DNA of 19,328 bases from Propionibacteriaceae bacterium (GTDB lineage: Bacteria; Actinomycetota; Actinomycetes; Propionibacteriales; Propionibacteriaceae): NCBI GenBank assembly GCA_031255975.1, contig JAIRRM010000049.1, positions 1 to 19,328 on the forward strand. Reading direction: 5' to 3'. Position 1 is the stretch's first letter. Every line of letters starts with the position of its first letter. Positions 1 through 9,048 of the stretch are shown here, in pieces. A program made the translations under genes and the position numbers. Under the pieces are notes generated by a model. It made no database searches and was not told the DNA's origin. It saw only the letters and a program-made list of their open reading frames with translations.

Positions 1-1288
1 CCCCGGCGTAACCAGCACCCCGGCCCCGCTTGAACACCACCACGTCGTGAGCCTCCCAGACCCGTAACACCGGCATTCCGGAGATGGGGGTGCCCGGCTG
101 CATCGCCGCCGAGTTGACGGTGTCATTCGCCCCGATCACCAACACCACATCGGTCTGCGTGAAGTCGTCGTTCACCTCGTCCATCTCGAAAACGATGTCG
201 TACGGCACATGCGCCTCGGCTAGCAATACGTTCATATGGCCCGGCATCCGTCCGGCTACCGGATGGATGCCAAAACGCACCTCAACCCCCAGCCCACGCA
301 GTCTACGGGTGAGTTGCGCCACCGGGTACTGCGCCTGCGCCACGGCCATACCGTAACCGGGCACGATCATCACGCTCTTGGCGTCAAGCAACAGGTTGGC
401 CACCCTTTCCGGGGTGGTCTCGCGCATCTCCCCTTCGGCACCGGAAACAGCGACGCTGTTGCTGGCATCACCAAACCCGCCCAGGATCACCGACAGGAAC
501 GAGCGGTTCATGCCGCGGCACATCACGTACGACAGAATGAGCCCGGACGAGCCCACCAACGTACCGGTGACGATAAGCACGTCGGAAGCCAACATGAAGC
601 CCGCGAACGCCGCCGCCAGACCGGAGTACGAGTTGAGAATCGACACCACCACGGGCATATCCGCGCCTCCGATGGCGATCACCAGATGTGCCCCGAACAC
701 CGCCATCAGCGCCGTCATGGCGATCAGCGCAACCAGCGATTCGCTGCACACGAACCATACCCCCAGGCCGAGCGTCGCCGCCAACAACCCCAGGTTGATG
801 AGATTACGCCCCGGCAGCAGCAGTTGCTTGGCCCATGCCTTCTCACTCAGTTTCGCCCAGGCCACCACAGATCCGGTGAACGTGACCGTGCCGATCATGG
901 TTCCCAGAAACACCTCCACCAGATGCGCCACGCCATCGCCGGAACGCTCCAGGAAGGAGTTGTAGCCGACGAACGCCGACGCCACCCCGCCGAAAGCATT
1001 CAGTAGCGCCACCAGACCCGGCATCCCGGTCATCTTGACGCTGAGGGCTTGTACGGCACCGATGAGTGCGCCGAGGGCGACCGCGCCGCCGAGCAACCAG
1101 TACGTCACCTGGCCGGGACGGCCCTCGACCAGTTCAATGACGGTGGCGCCGATGGCGAGCAGCATACCGAGCACTCCGAAGGCAGTGCCGCGTTTTGCCG
1201 TGTCGGGGCGGTTGAGTCCGGCGATGGCGAGGATAAAGAGCAGACCGGAAACGATGTACGCGGAAGTGACCAGCTGGGGAATGTTCAT
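1..1288 (-). CDS. pntB: PntB, NAD(P)+ transhydrogenase beta subunit (3' end cut by window edge)
   Basis: 429 codons are in the window (bases 2-1288) and the frame is open to the left edge; by comparison with E. coli PntB (462 residues) about 30 residues are missing. The N-terminal part holds the remaining dII membrane helices, with [19 protein letters not shown] at the start and conserved [10 protein letters not shown] (270-279) before domain dIII. The NADP(H)-binding domain shows [17 protein letters not shown] (310-326), [18 protein letters not shown] and [20 protein letters not shown] (372-391), then [14 protein letters not shown] at the edge. A ribosome site AAGGA lies upstream and the start overlaps the pntA stop by one base. 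It pairs with PntA to form the transhydrogenase. Confidence 0.96.
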   Translation of the reverse strand, partial: MNIPQLVTSAYIVSGLLFILAIAGLNRPDTAKRGTAFGVLGMLLAIGATVIELVEGRPGQVTYWLLGGAVALGALIGAVQALSVKMTGMPGLVALLNAFGGVASAFVGYNSFLERSGDGVAHLVEVFLGTMIGTVTFTGSVVAWAKLSEKAWAKQLLLPGRNLINLGLLAATLGLGVWFVCSESLVALIAMTALMAVFGAHLVIAIGGADMPVVVSILNSYSGLAAAFAGFMLASDVLIVTGTLVGSSGLILSYVMCRGMNRSFLSVILGGFGDASNSVAVSGAEGEMRETTPERVANLLLDAKSVMIVPGYGMAVAQAQYPVAQLTRRLRGLGVEVRFGIHPVAGRMPGHMNVLLAEAHVPYDIVFEMDEVNDDFTQTDVVLVIGANDTVNSAAMQPGTPISGMPVLRVWEAHDVVVFKRGRGAGYAG

Positions 1289-2835
1289 CAGGCGTCCTTC
1301 CGGAACATCGAGACCATACGGTTGGTGACGAGGAACCCGCCCACCACGTTCACGGTCGCCACTAGCACCGCCAGCGCCGCCAGAATGCGGATCGGCCACG
1401 ACTCGTTTGCCAACTGCAACATGGCCCCCACGATGATGATGCCGCTGATGGCGTTGCTGAGGCTCATCAACGGGGTGTGCAACGCCGAAGTCACATTCCA
1501 CACCACGTAATAACCGGCCACGGTCGCCAGTACGAACACCGCGAGCGACCCCAACAGCTGCAGCGGCGCAAACGACAACAGACAGGTAACGGCAACCGCG
1601 GCCAACGCGGCCAACGCTACGTCCAACTGCCAGGGACGCGGCGGCTTGGGTGGTAGGGCGCGCACCTCTGTTTCCGCCTTCGGGGGTGTCACCGGGACCG
1701 CCGACACCTGCACCGGCGGAGGCGGGAAGGTGACCGCGCCGTCTAGGGTGATGGTGGCGGTACGGATGATATCGTCCTTGAAATCGACGCGGAACTGGCC
1801 ATCTTTGCCAGGGGTCAACAACGTCACCAGGTTGGCGACATTGCGGGCGTACAGCCTGGACGACTGCCCGGCGAGCCGCGAAACCATGTCGGTGTAGCCG
1901 ATGATGGTGACGCCACTGGCGGTGACGTACGACACCCCCGGTTTGGTGAGTTCGCAGTTGCCGCCACCGGCGGCGGCCAGATCGACGATCACTGAACCGG
2001 GAGCCATGGTGCCCACCATCTCCGCAGTGATGAGCCGTGGTGATGCTTTGCCGGGGATGGCGGCGGCAGTGATGACAATGTCGGCTTGTCGCACCTGTTC
2101 GGCGTACATGAGTGCGGCGCGGGCGTTGTAATCATCCGTAGTCTCTTTGGCGTAACCGTCGGCACTAACCCCTTGATCCGCCGCACCAGGAGCCACCTGA
2201 ACGAACGTCGCCCCCATGGATTCCACCTGCTCCGCCGTCTCCGGGCGTACATCGGTGGCCCGCACCACCGCCCCCATGCTGCCCGCCACACCGATGGCCG
2301 CCAATCCAGCCACGCCGGTGCCAATGACGAACACGTTGGCGGGCGGCACCTTGCCCGCCGCCGTCACTTGGCCGCCCAAGAACCGCCCGAAGGCGTGTAC
2401 CGCCTCCACCACGGCGCGGTAGCCGGAGATGTTGGCCATTGACGACAGCGCGTCCATGGATTGTGCCCGGGAGATGCGCGGCACCATGTCCATGCTGAGC
2501 GCGGTGATACCAGCGGTGGCACACTTAGCGACGATGTCGGCGACGAATCGGGGCTCCAGGAAAGCGATCAGCGCGGCACCGGGACGCATCAATCCAAGTT
2601 CGGCGTCATTGGGGGCGTTAACCCGTAACACCACATCGGCCCCCCAGGCGGTAGCCCTGTCAACCGTAAGTGCGTCGGCCTCCTGATAGGCGGCATCCGT
2701 CAGCCCAGACTTTAGCCCCGCCCCCTGCTCCACCAACACGTCATAGCCGAGAGTCCTAAGCTCGGACACGGTTTTGGGTGTAGCGGCGACCCGGTTCTCA
2801 CCGGCCGCTGATTCACATGGGACGCCAATTCTCAT
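1288..2835 (-). CDS. pntA: PntA, proton-translocating NAD(P)+ transhydrogenase alpha subunit (fused form)
   Basis: This 515-residue protein combines the NAD(H)-binding domain dI (about 1-370) with the first membrane helices of domain dII (about 403-510), the same layout and length as E. coli PntA (510). Motifs are the N-terminal [20 protein letters not shown], the transhydrogenase signature [20 protein letters not shown] (121-140, with Arg123, Gln125 and Asp128) and the Rossmann loop [13 protein letters not shown] (170-182). A proline-rich linker (371-402) joins the domains. The ATG at 2835 matches the family N-terminus; a GTG at 2859 would add eight unrelated residues. Cys7 replaces the usual Lys in the GVPKE motif. 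The stop shares a base with pntB (TGATG). It likely makes NADPH using the proton gradient. Confidence 0.95.
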   Translation of the reverse strand: MRIGVPCESAAGENRVAATPKTVSELRTLGYDVLVEQGAGLKSGLTDAAYQEADALTVDRATAWGADVVLRVNAPNDAELGLMRPGAALIAFLEPRFVADIVAKCATAGITALSMDMVPRISRAQSMDALSSMANISGYRAVVEAVHAFGRFLGGQVTAAGKVPPANVFVIGTGVAGLAAIGVAGSMGAVVRATDVRPETAEQVESMGATFVQVAPGAADQGVSADGYAKETTDDYNARAALMYAEQVRQADIVITAAAIPGKASPRLITAEMVGTMAPGSVIVDLAAAGGGNCELTKPGVSYVTASGVTIIGYTDMVSRLAGQSSRLYARNVANLVTLLTPGKDGQFRVDFKDDIIRTATITLDGAVTFPPPPVQVSAVPVTPPKAETEVRALPPKPPRPWQLDVALAALAAVAVTCLLSFAPLQLLGSLAVFVLATVAGYYVVWNVTSALHTPLMSLSNAISGIIIVGAMLQLANESWPIRILAALAVLVATVNVVGGFLVTNRMVSMFRKDA

Positions 2836-2931
2836 TCGGGCATTCTTACACGCCGCCACCGTGGGAAGTCGCAGGTGTTCACCGTCGCGAGAGTCATACG
2901 GGCGACGTGCGGTTACTGTGCTAGTGGCGTA
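2836..2931 (-). promoter_or_regulatory. Spacer between polyprenyl synthase and pntA; possible pntA promoter
   Basis: At 96 nt this is the only sizeable non-coding gap in the window, so the best place for a separate pntAB promoter. On the minus strand TAAGAA lies just upstream of the pntA ATG (2835), at a distance that would start transcription at or near the A of ATG. No Shine-Dalgarno is visible before this ATG, which fits a leaderless transcript, a frequent mode in actinobacteria. The hexamer matches the -10 consensus poorly and I see no clear -35, so this is tentative. No rho-independent terminator is evident. Confidence 0.25.
2883..2907. repeat. Short inverted repeat in the spacer upstream of pntA
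   Basis: A perfect 6-bp inverted repeat, CGTCGC (2883-2888) and GCGACG (2902-2907), is separated by 13 nt. It could be an operator half-site pair or a weak hairpin. The loop is long and no T-run follows on either strand, so it is not a convincing terminator. A match this short can occur by chance in GC-rich DNA. Confidence 0.3.
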
Positions 2932-3921
2932 TCAGGAAACCCTGGTGGCCGCCTCGTCGCAGAGCCGGTGCAGTTCCGTACGGGCCGGGCAGTCAGGCAA
3001 CGCTTCCAGTTTGGCACGGGCCGTTTCCGCCAACGCCTTGATCTGTGCCCGCGCCGTATCGATCACCGGGTGGGTTCGCAGTTGGGTCAACACCCCCGGC
3101 ACCTCGTCGGGGCTGAGGCCGCGTACCACCCTGGCATACAACTCCAGGTCTGCCGGGTCATCGGAGTCGCGCAATAGCAACACCGGCAAGGTGGGCAGCC
3201 CTTCACGTAGATCGGTTCCCGCGTCTTTGCCCGCCACATCAGAGGTGATGTCGATGAGGTCATCCGCCAACTGGAATACCACTCCGATCTGTTCGCCGAA
3301 GCGCCCCAACGCCGTCAACTGTGGCTGCGACAACCCGGCGATCATGCCGCCGAACAACGCCGAAGTACGGATCAACGAGGCGGTTTTGTCTGCCACCACC
3401 TGTCGATAGTGGCTCAGCGGGTCCTCGCCCGATTCCGGGCCCCGGGTCTCGGCGATCTGCCCCTGTACCAGTCGGGCGAAGGTACTGGCCTGCAACGCCA
3501 CGAACTCGGTGCCAAGCCTCGCCACCACCGCGGACGCCTGCGCGAACAGGAAGTCCCCCACCAAGATCGCCACCGTGTTACCGTAACGGGCATTGGCGCT
3601 AGCGACACCGCGCCGCATGGTGGCCTCGTCCATCACATCGTCGTGGTACAGGCTGGCGACATGGGTGAGTTCCACCACCACGCACGCATCGACGATCCGC
3701 CGCTGCCGCTCCGGGGATAATCCGGTACCCGCGAAGCCGTCACCATCGCCTAGCAACGCCGTCAACGCCACCAACGCCGGGCGGAATCGCTTTCCACCAG
3801 CCAGTGTCACATGGCCAGCCGCCTCGGTGAGAAACGGAGCCGGTGCCCGTGCGGCTTCGGCCAAGCAGCGCTCCACCTCGTCCAGCGTTTGCGCCACCAG
3901 CATGGTCACGGCAACGCTCAT
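2932..3921 (-). CDS. Trans-polyprenyl diphosphate synthase (likely menaquinone side-chain synthase)
   Basis: This 329-residue soluble enzyme condenses isopentenyl diphosphate units onto an allylic primer to give a long all-trans polyprenyl diphosphate. Family motifs are GGKRFRPAL (42-50), the first Asp-rich motif HDDVMDEATMRRG (Asp94, Asp95, Asp98) and the second, QLADDLIDITSD (Asp220, Asp221, Asp224), followed by GKDAGTDLREG. The residue five before the first motif is Ala89, a small side chain; in this family that is compatible with long products, so not FPP or GGPP specific. Overlap with nuoN (ATGA) and a GGAG site 8 nt upstream tie it to the nuo transcript, so it likely makes the menaquinone tail. 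Exact chain length (hepta to nona) cannot be read from sequence. Confidence 0.93.
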   Translation of the reverse strand: MSVAVTMLVAQTLDEVERCLAEAARAPAPFLTEAAGHVTLAGGKRFRPALVALTALLGDGDGFAGTGLSPERQRRIVDACVVVELTHVASLYHDDVMDEATMRRGVASANARYGNTVAILVGDFLFAQASAVVARLGTEFVALQASTFARLVQGQIAETRGPESGEDPLSHYRQVVADKTASLIRTSALFGGMIAGLSQPQLTALGRFGEQIGVVFQLADDLIDITSDVAGKDAGTDLREGLPTLPVLLLRDSDDPADLELYARVVRGLSPDEVPGVLTQLRTHPVIDTARAQIKALAETARAKLEALPDCPARTELHRLCDEAATRVS

Positions 3922-5477
3922 CGGAGCAACTCCGTCATGTCTGCGATCATGTCACCGACCGAAGCCGGAAACACCCCCAGATACACCGTGACCGCCAAAC
4001 AGAGCATCACCAACGCCGCGAGCGGCTTCGAGCGGGGCACCGGTGGGCCGAACTGCGGCGGTGTCTCCATGAACATGATCCGGATCACCCTGAGATAGAA
4101 CCCGGCAGCCAGTAGCGAACACGCCAACCCGCCAAGCGCCAGCCACGCCATGTCGTTGCGCCACGCCAACACCAGCGTTATCAGCTTGGAAACAAATCCA
4201 CCGGTGCCGGGCAACCCGATGAGCGAGAGCATGAACACCCCCATGGCCAGCGCCAAAAACGGGCTACGGTGTGCCAACCCGCGCCAGCCGGATAACTCCG
4301 GGTTAGGGCCGCTGTCATCGCGCACCCACAATGTGAGCGCGAAAGCGCCGAGCGTCGGTGGCAGATACGTCAGCAAATAGAACAACAGCGCGCCCGCCGA
4401 ACCGAAATCTGAGACCAGTTCGCCGGTGTGCGCGGTGCTGGCCACGGCGATTGGCATCAACATGAAGCCGGCGTGAACGATGCCGGAGTACGCCAGCAGC
4501 CGTTTCACGTTGTGCTGGGTGAGACCGGCGATGGCACCGTACGCGATGGACGCCAGCGCCACCACCGCCAACGGCAACTGCCATGTCCAGCGCAGCGCCC
4601 CCAGTGGCACGAACAGCAATCGCAACAGCGCGTACACCGCGGCTACCTTGCCACAACTGGCTAAATACGCGGTGATGGCCGTCGGCGCGCCGGTGTAGAC
4701 ATCCGGCACCCAGGCATGGAACGGGAACACCCCCAGTTTGAACAGCAACCCCACCGCTGCGAGCGCCAGCCCCGCGTACACCAGGGTGTCGCTGTTGCGA
4801 GGCGTGGTAATAGCGTCGACAATCGCCGCGTAGTCGAATGACCCGGCGTATCCGAACAGCAGCGCCACCCCGTACAGGAACACCGCTGACCCGGTAGCAC
4901 CCAGCAGGAAGTATTTGAGCGCCGCCTCATGGCTGAGCATCCGGTTACGACGCGCCAACCCCACCAGCAGGTAGAGCGGCAACGACATCGCCTCCAGGCC
5001 GACAAACACCGTGAGCAGATTGGAAGCGGACGCCAGCACCAACATGCCCCCCAGCGCGAACAGGAACAGCGGGAACACCTCGGTGTGTTCGACACCGGCG
5101 CTCTCTGCGGCTTCCTCCTCTGGAGAATCTGGGGTGGCCGTGGCTTGACCGGTGAACGCGGACACCCCGCCATTGCTGGCTCGCTCCGCTGCCACCACCA
5201 GCACACCACCGGCACCCAGTAACAGCAGCAGCCAGGCCGCCATGGCTGGGCCGTCGATGGCGACGGCACCCATGGCGGCGATGCTGCGGGAATCGCCCGA
5301 CATCCAGTTGCGAACGGTGAATATCAGCGCCACCGCGATAGCGATACCGGCTTGCCCGACCTGTACGGGGAAACGCAGCCGACGCACCACCAGCGCCTCC
5401 ACCCCGATTCCCAGCAGCGCCGCACCGAATACAGCGATGATGGGGGCGAGCAGTAGGTACTCAATGGCGGGGGGCAT
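3918..5477 (-). CDS. nuoN: NuoN, NADH-quinone oxidoreductase subunit N
   Basis: This 519-residue antiporter-like membrane subunit has about 14 helices. The proton-path residues are present: Glu162 in TVFVGLEAMSLPLYLLVGL, Lys247 in LLFKLGVFPFHAWVPDVY, Lys277 in YLASCGKVAAVYALLR (TM8) and Lys431 in GFVSKLITL. QHNVKRLLAYSGIVHAGF (321-338) keeps the pre-TM10 motif. An acidic loop (about 115-133) lies between early helices. The start is the ATG at 5477, one base after the nuoM stop, with GAGGG about 8 nt upstream. The open frame extends to 5720, but those 81 codons lie within nuoM and look like out-of-frame translation (Cys/Arg/Trp rich). The stop overlaps the polyprenyl synthase ATG as ATGA. Confidence 0.97.
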   Translation of the reverse strand: MPPAIEYLLLAPIIAVFGAALLGIGVEALVVRRLRFPVQVGQAGIAIAVALIFTVRNWMSGDSRSIAAMGAVAIDGPAMAAWLLLLLGAGGVLVVAAERASNGGVSAFTGQATATPDSPEEEAAESAGVEHTEVFPLFLFALGGMLVLASASNLLTVFVGLEAMSLPLYLLVGLARRNRMLSHEAALKYFLLGATGSAVFLYGVALLFGYAGSFDYAAIVDAITTPRNSDTLVYAGLALAAVGLLFKLGVFPFHAWVPDVYTGAPTAITAYLASCGKVAAVYALLRLLFVPLGALRWTWQLPLAVVALASIAYGAIAGLTQHNVKRLLAYSGIVHAGFMLMPIAVASTAHTGELVSDFGSAGALLFYLLTYLPPTLGAFALTLWVRDDSGPNPELSGWRGLAHRSPFLALAMGVFMLSLIGLPGTGGFVSKLITLVLAWRNDMAWLALGGLACSLLAAGFYLRVIRIMFMETPPQFGPPVPRSKPLAALVMLCLAVTVYLGVFPASVGDMIADMTELLR

Positions 5478-5478
5478 C

Positions 5479-7008
5479 TCACTCACCCTCTTCGTCGGCT
5501 TGCGTCGCGTCGGCGACGGCCACCGCCACGGTGGCCAACTCGGCATCGGCGATGTATGACTGCAACAGTCGTGGCGCGCACCCGAAAAACAGCAGCAGCG
5601 CCAACAATCCCCCGACAACGACACGACGTGGAACTGACACATCGTCACCGATAGGCGATTCCGAGCGCGGTTGCCCGGTGAAAAGCCGCTGATAGACGAG
5701 CACCACGTACACCGCTCCAAACAGGGTGCCGATGATGGCGAACAACGCCAACACCGGGTGGCGCTCCCAGGCCCCCACCAACACCTGTAACTCGGCGGCG
5801 AAGTTCAAGAAGCCCGGTAGCGCCAACGTCGCCAATCCGGCGATGAGGAACAGCCCCGCCAACACCGGTGCCTGGGTTCGTAACCCGCGAAACGCGCCGA
5901 TTTCGGCAGTGCCGGTGGCCTGCTGCACCAATCCGCACACCAGCAGCAGCGCGCCGACGCTGAGCGCATGGGCGCTGAGATACATCGCCGATCCCGTCAC
6001 CGAGGTCGAGGTGAGCGCGAAGATGCCAAGCACCACGAAACCGAAGTGCGAGATGGACGTGTAGCAGGCAAACTGTGACAGCAGTCGCGCCCCGGCGGCG
6101 GCGAACCCCGCGTACCAGATGTTCGCCAGCGCCAATATCATCACCCCTGGTGCCGCCCAGACGGCGGCATTCGGGAACAGTCCGACGGCGAAACGGATCA
6201 TGGCGTAACCGCCCAGGCCGTCCACCATACCGACCACCAGCGCGGTGACTGCGGGGTTGGCCTCTTTGGCCACGAGAGGCAACCAGGAGTGCGCTGGAAT
6301 CAACGGCCCCTTGATGGCGAACGCTACGAAGAACAGCAGGAACAGCAGCCGTTCAGTTCCGGGCGAGAAATCGATGGCGGACAACGCGCTGAGCAGCGTG
6401 TTGGGGCGTTCCGTCTCGGAGACGATGGAGATCACACCGACGATGCCGCCCAACAGTACGAAGCCACCGGCCAGCCCGAATATCAGGAAACGCGATGCCG
6501 CCACCGAGCGTTTACGACCACCCCAACAACCGATCAGCAGGTAGACGGGCACCAGGGATGCCTCGAAGAACAGGAAGAACAGCACCAGATCGGAGGAAAG
6601 CAGTGCGGCGATGACGCACGCCTCAGCCGCCAACACCATGGTCGTGAACGCTTCCGGGCGCATCCCTCGTTGCGGAGCATCCGGGCCATCGGTCGGCGCA
6701 TCCGCTACCGCTTCCAGATCAAACCCGACGGCCAGCACCGCGCAGCCAAGCACCGTGGCGGCGATCACCAACGGCCCGGACAGCCCGTCGATGTCGAGGG
6801 CATACCAGGCACCAAGCCGCCGCAGCCACAGCACCTGCTCGGCGAGATCGTGGAAGCGCGAGAGCACCACCACCGTGATCGCCAACACCATGGTGAGGCA
6901 ACTGGCCACCAGACCAGCCACCCGGTTGCGGACACCGTTAAGGGGTAGCGCCACAATCGCTCCGCACAACGGAACGACGAACAGCAATGTCAGCCACGGA
7001 ACAACCAT
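5479..7008 (-). CDS. nuoM: NuoM, NADH-quinone oxidoreductase subunit M (divergent proton-pump subunit)
   Basis: This 509-residue antiporter-like subunit has about 14 membrane helices. Identity is clear from position and from LFFLFFEASLVPVYLLIG with TM5 Glu149, FAIKGPLIPAHSWLP with TM7 Lys233, CYTSISHFGFVVLGIF, and TM12 Glu406. However, several highly conserved features are missing. The TM8 lysine (E. coli Lys265) is Gly264 in VVGMVDGLGGYA, the usual WLPD is WLPL, and the DxxR motif before TM10 reads Leu309 to Gln312. The frame is intact, so this is divergence and not decay. The ATG at 7008 is preferred over the GTG at 7011, which would leave no spacing to AAGGGGG. The gap to nuoL is 9 nt and the gap to nuoN is 1 nt. 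Confidence 0.95.
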   Translation of the reverse strand: MVVPWLTLLFVVPLCGAIVALPLNGVRNRVAGLVASCLTMVLAITVVVLSRFHDLAEQVLWLRRLGAWYALDIDGLSGPLVIAATVLGCAVLAVGFDLEAVADAPTDGPDAPQRGMRPEAFTTMVLAAEACVIAALLSSDLVLFFLFFEASLVPVYLLIGCWGGRKRSVAASRFLIFGLAGGFVLLGGIVGVISIVSETERPNTLLSALSAIDFSPGTERLLFLLFFVAFAIKGPLIPAHSWLPLVAKEANPAVTALVVGMVDGLGGYAMIRFAVGLFPNAAVWAAPGVMILALANIWYAGFAAAGARLLSQFACYTSISHFGFVVLGIFALTSTSVTGSAMYLSAHALSVGALLLVCGLVQQATGTAEIGAFRGLRTQAPVLAGLFLIAGLATLALPGFLNFAAELQVLVGAWERHPVLALFAIIGTLFGAVYVVLVYQRLFTGQPRSESPIGDDVSVPRRVVVGGLLALLLFFGCAPRLLQSYIADAELATVAVAVADATQADEEGE

Positions 7009-7017
7009 CACACCCCC

Positions 7018-9048
7018 TTACATCCAAACCCAGATCAACATGGACAGCAGCGCCACCGCGGTTCCAGCGGTCAGCAGCAAGGCGTAGGTACGTATGCTGC
7101 CATTTTGCAACCTGCGCGACAACGCGGACACCCACCCCATCGCCCGCCAAGAGGCATCCGTACCGTCGCGTATCACCCGGCGCTCCGCCCAGGCCACCGA
7201 CTCGGTCAGCGCGGCGACCGGTGCCACCGCGGCGCGATCAATGAGGGCGTCTGCGTACAACCCGGCTGCACCGATGGCGGCCAAATCGACGCTATGCACC
7301 GCCACTTCCTCTGAGTCCTCCACCTCGGATTCGGAAGCGACGGTATCGACGACCGCTGGAAGCGGTGGGGACACCAACTGCCACGAGTCAAACCACTCCG
7401 GCGTCACTTTGCGGTATCTGAGAACGGCCACGACGACACCCAGCAGCACCACACCGAGAGTGGTGTAACTCAACCAGTCGAAATGCAGCAACCCGGTGGG
7501 AGCCAACTCCACCCCGAACACCGGCCCCAGCCAACCCTGCAACCAGCCGTTGAGCGCCAAACCGCCACCAAGCGACAGCAGCGACAACACCACCAGCGGA
7601 AACCCCATGCTGGCGGGGGCGTGGTGTACCTCCGGGGTCGAAGGTGCGTCAGAGTCTACTTCCGCCGCAGCGACGGCGGCGTCAGCATCGGCCAACTCCG
7701 TCCAGCGCGCCGCACCGACGAACGTCAACAACAGCAGTCGGGTCATGTAGCCCGCGGTCAACCCGGCACCGATGATGGCGCATCCCCCCAGCACCGGGGA
7801 TGCGTCCCAAGCGGCAGAGATGATGTGCTCTTTGGAGTAGAAACCGGCCAGGAACGGCACCCCGATGATGGCGAGATAGCCACAGGTGAACGCCGCGAAC
7901 ACCCATGGGATCACCTTCACCAACCCACCGAGACGCCGTAATTCACCAAACCCGACGGACTCCGTGACCGCCCCGACGGAGAGAAACAGATCAGCCTTGA
8001 ACACGCCGTGGGTGAGTAGATGGAACACGGCGAACACCGCCCCCACCGGCCCCAGCCCCGCCGCCAGCATCAGGTAACCCACCTGGCTCATGGTGGAACC
8101 GGCCAACACCCGCTTCATGTCACGTCCCGCCGCGCCTATCCAGGCCCCGACGAACAGCGTCAGCACCCCGATCACCGCCACCGCCACCTGTACGGCGGGC
8201 ACCAGTTCATACAGCGGCAAGCTGCGCAGCATCAGATAGACACCGGCGCTCACCATGGTGGCGGCGTGAATCAGCGCCGACACCGGGGTGGGGCCCTCCA
8301 TGGCGTCCAGTAGCCAGGATTGCAACGGTACCTGCGCCGACTTACCGCAGGCCGCCAATAGCAGCGCGACAGCGACGATACCGGCCCACGGGCCGCCCGC
8401 CTCGTTCAATGGAGCCGCCACCTCGGAGAACCGCACCGACCCCGCTTTGGCAAACAACACCGCGATGGCGGTGATGAACCCCAGGTCGGCAAACCGGTTC
8501 ATCAGAAACGCCTTCTTGGCCGCCAGCGCCGCAGCCTCTCGCTGCTGCCAGAACCCGATCAGCAGATACGACGCGAGACCGACCCCTTCCCACCCCAGGA
8601 ACAGCAACACATAGTTGTCGGCTAACACCAGCAGCAGCATCGCCGCGATGAACAGGTTGATGAATCCGAAGAAGCGCCGCCTGCCGGGATCATGCGCCAG
8701 ATAGCCGATTGAATAGATGGCCACCAGGGCACCAACACCGGTAACCAGCAACGTAAACAGTATGGAGAGTTGATCTATGAGCAGCGTCACGCCGACATCG
8801 ACAGCGCCGATACGCAGCCAGGTGTAAAGATCGACGGTGACCGCCGCCGGTTCCCGCAGCATGGTGAGAAACAACGCCACGGCGTAGCCGAAAGGCAGCG
8901 CGATGCCGAGCACCCCGACCCAGTGCCCCCAGCCGTCCGCCACCTCGCCCAGCAGCAACAGCAGCGCGGCGGCAAAAATCGGCAACGCGATGACCACCCA
9001 GGTCATCCCCGACAGCCCGGTTTCCAGTAAGAACATGCCCCCACCCAT
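7018..9048 (-). CDS. nuoL: NuoL, NADH-quinone oxidoreductase subunit L (distal proton pump)
   Basis: This 676-residue protein is the distal antiporter-like subunit, with about 16 membrane helices including the lateral arm helix. The key charged residues are all present: Glu154 in FLGWEGVGLASYL (TM5), Lys236 in CGKSAQVPLQSWL (TM7), His261 in PTPVSALIHAATMVSAGVY, Lys351 in THGVFKADLFL and Lys406 in GFYSKEHII. The segment after about residue 450 carries an acidic, Ala/Asp-rich loop. I used the ATG at 9048, which shares a base with the nuoK stop; an ATG four codons later (9036) is also possible. It ends in TAA, and the nuoM ribosome site begins at that stop codon. Confidence 0.97.
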   Translation of the reverse strand: MGGGMFLLETGLSGMTWVVIALPIFAAALLLLLGEVADGWGHWVGVLGIALPFGYAVALFLTMLREPAAVTVDLYTWLRIGAVDVGVTLLIDQLSILFTLLVTGVGALVAIYSIGYLAHDPGRRRFFGFINLFIAAMLLLVLADNYVLLFLGWEGVGLASYLLIGFWQQREAAALAAKKAFLMNRFADLGFITAIAVLFAKAGSVRFSEVAAPLNEAGGPWAGIVAVALLLAACGKSAQVPLQSWLLDAMEGPTPVSALIHAATMVSAGVYLMLRSLPLYELVPAVQVAVAVIGVLTLFVGAWIGAAGRDMKRVLAGSTMSQVGYLMLAAGLGPVGAVFAVFHLLTHGVFKADLFLSVGAVTESVGFGELRRLGGLVKVIPWVFAAFTCGYLAIIGVPFLAGFYSKEHIISAAWDASPVLGGCAIIGAGLTAGYMTRLLLLTFVGAARWTELADADAAVAAAEVDSDAPSTPEVHHAPASMGFPLVVLSLLSLGGGLALNGWLQGWLGPVFGVELAPTGLLHFDWLSYTTLGVVLLGVVVAVLRYRKVTPEWFDSWQLVSPPLPAVVDTVASESEVEDSEEVAVHSVDLAAIGAAGLYADALIDRAAVAPVAALTESVAWAERRVIRDGTDASWRAMGWVSALSRRLQNGSIRTYALLLTAGTAVALLSMLIWVWM

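Noticed and set aside
236..1006. 256-codon plus-strand open frame, rich in His, Arg and Gln
   Set aside because: It is antisense to pntB, which is continuous and has clear domain motifs. The odd composition is the usual shadow of Val, Ala and Leu codons.
2883..2931. Rho-independent terminator after the polyprenyl synthase
   Set aside because: There is only a 6-bp stem with a 13-nt loop and no T-run on the minus strand, so termination here is not supported.
5478..5720. Longer NuoN start at 5720
   Set aside because: The added 81 residues are Cys/Arg/Trp rich, lie inside nuoM in another frame, and precede a normal NuoN N-terminus.
6289..6948. 219-codon plus-strand open frame
   Set aside because: It is antisense to nuoM and shows Gln/His/Arg-rich shadow composition. 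It is not evidence for a gene that explains the NuoM divergence.
5479..7008. NuoM as a pseudogene, or as an Mrp or hydrogenase-type antiporter subunit
   Set aside because: The frame is full length, it fits between nuoL and nuoN, and TM5 Glu, TM7 Lys and TM12 Glu are kept. Divergence is the better reading.
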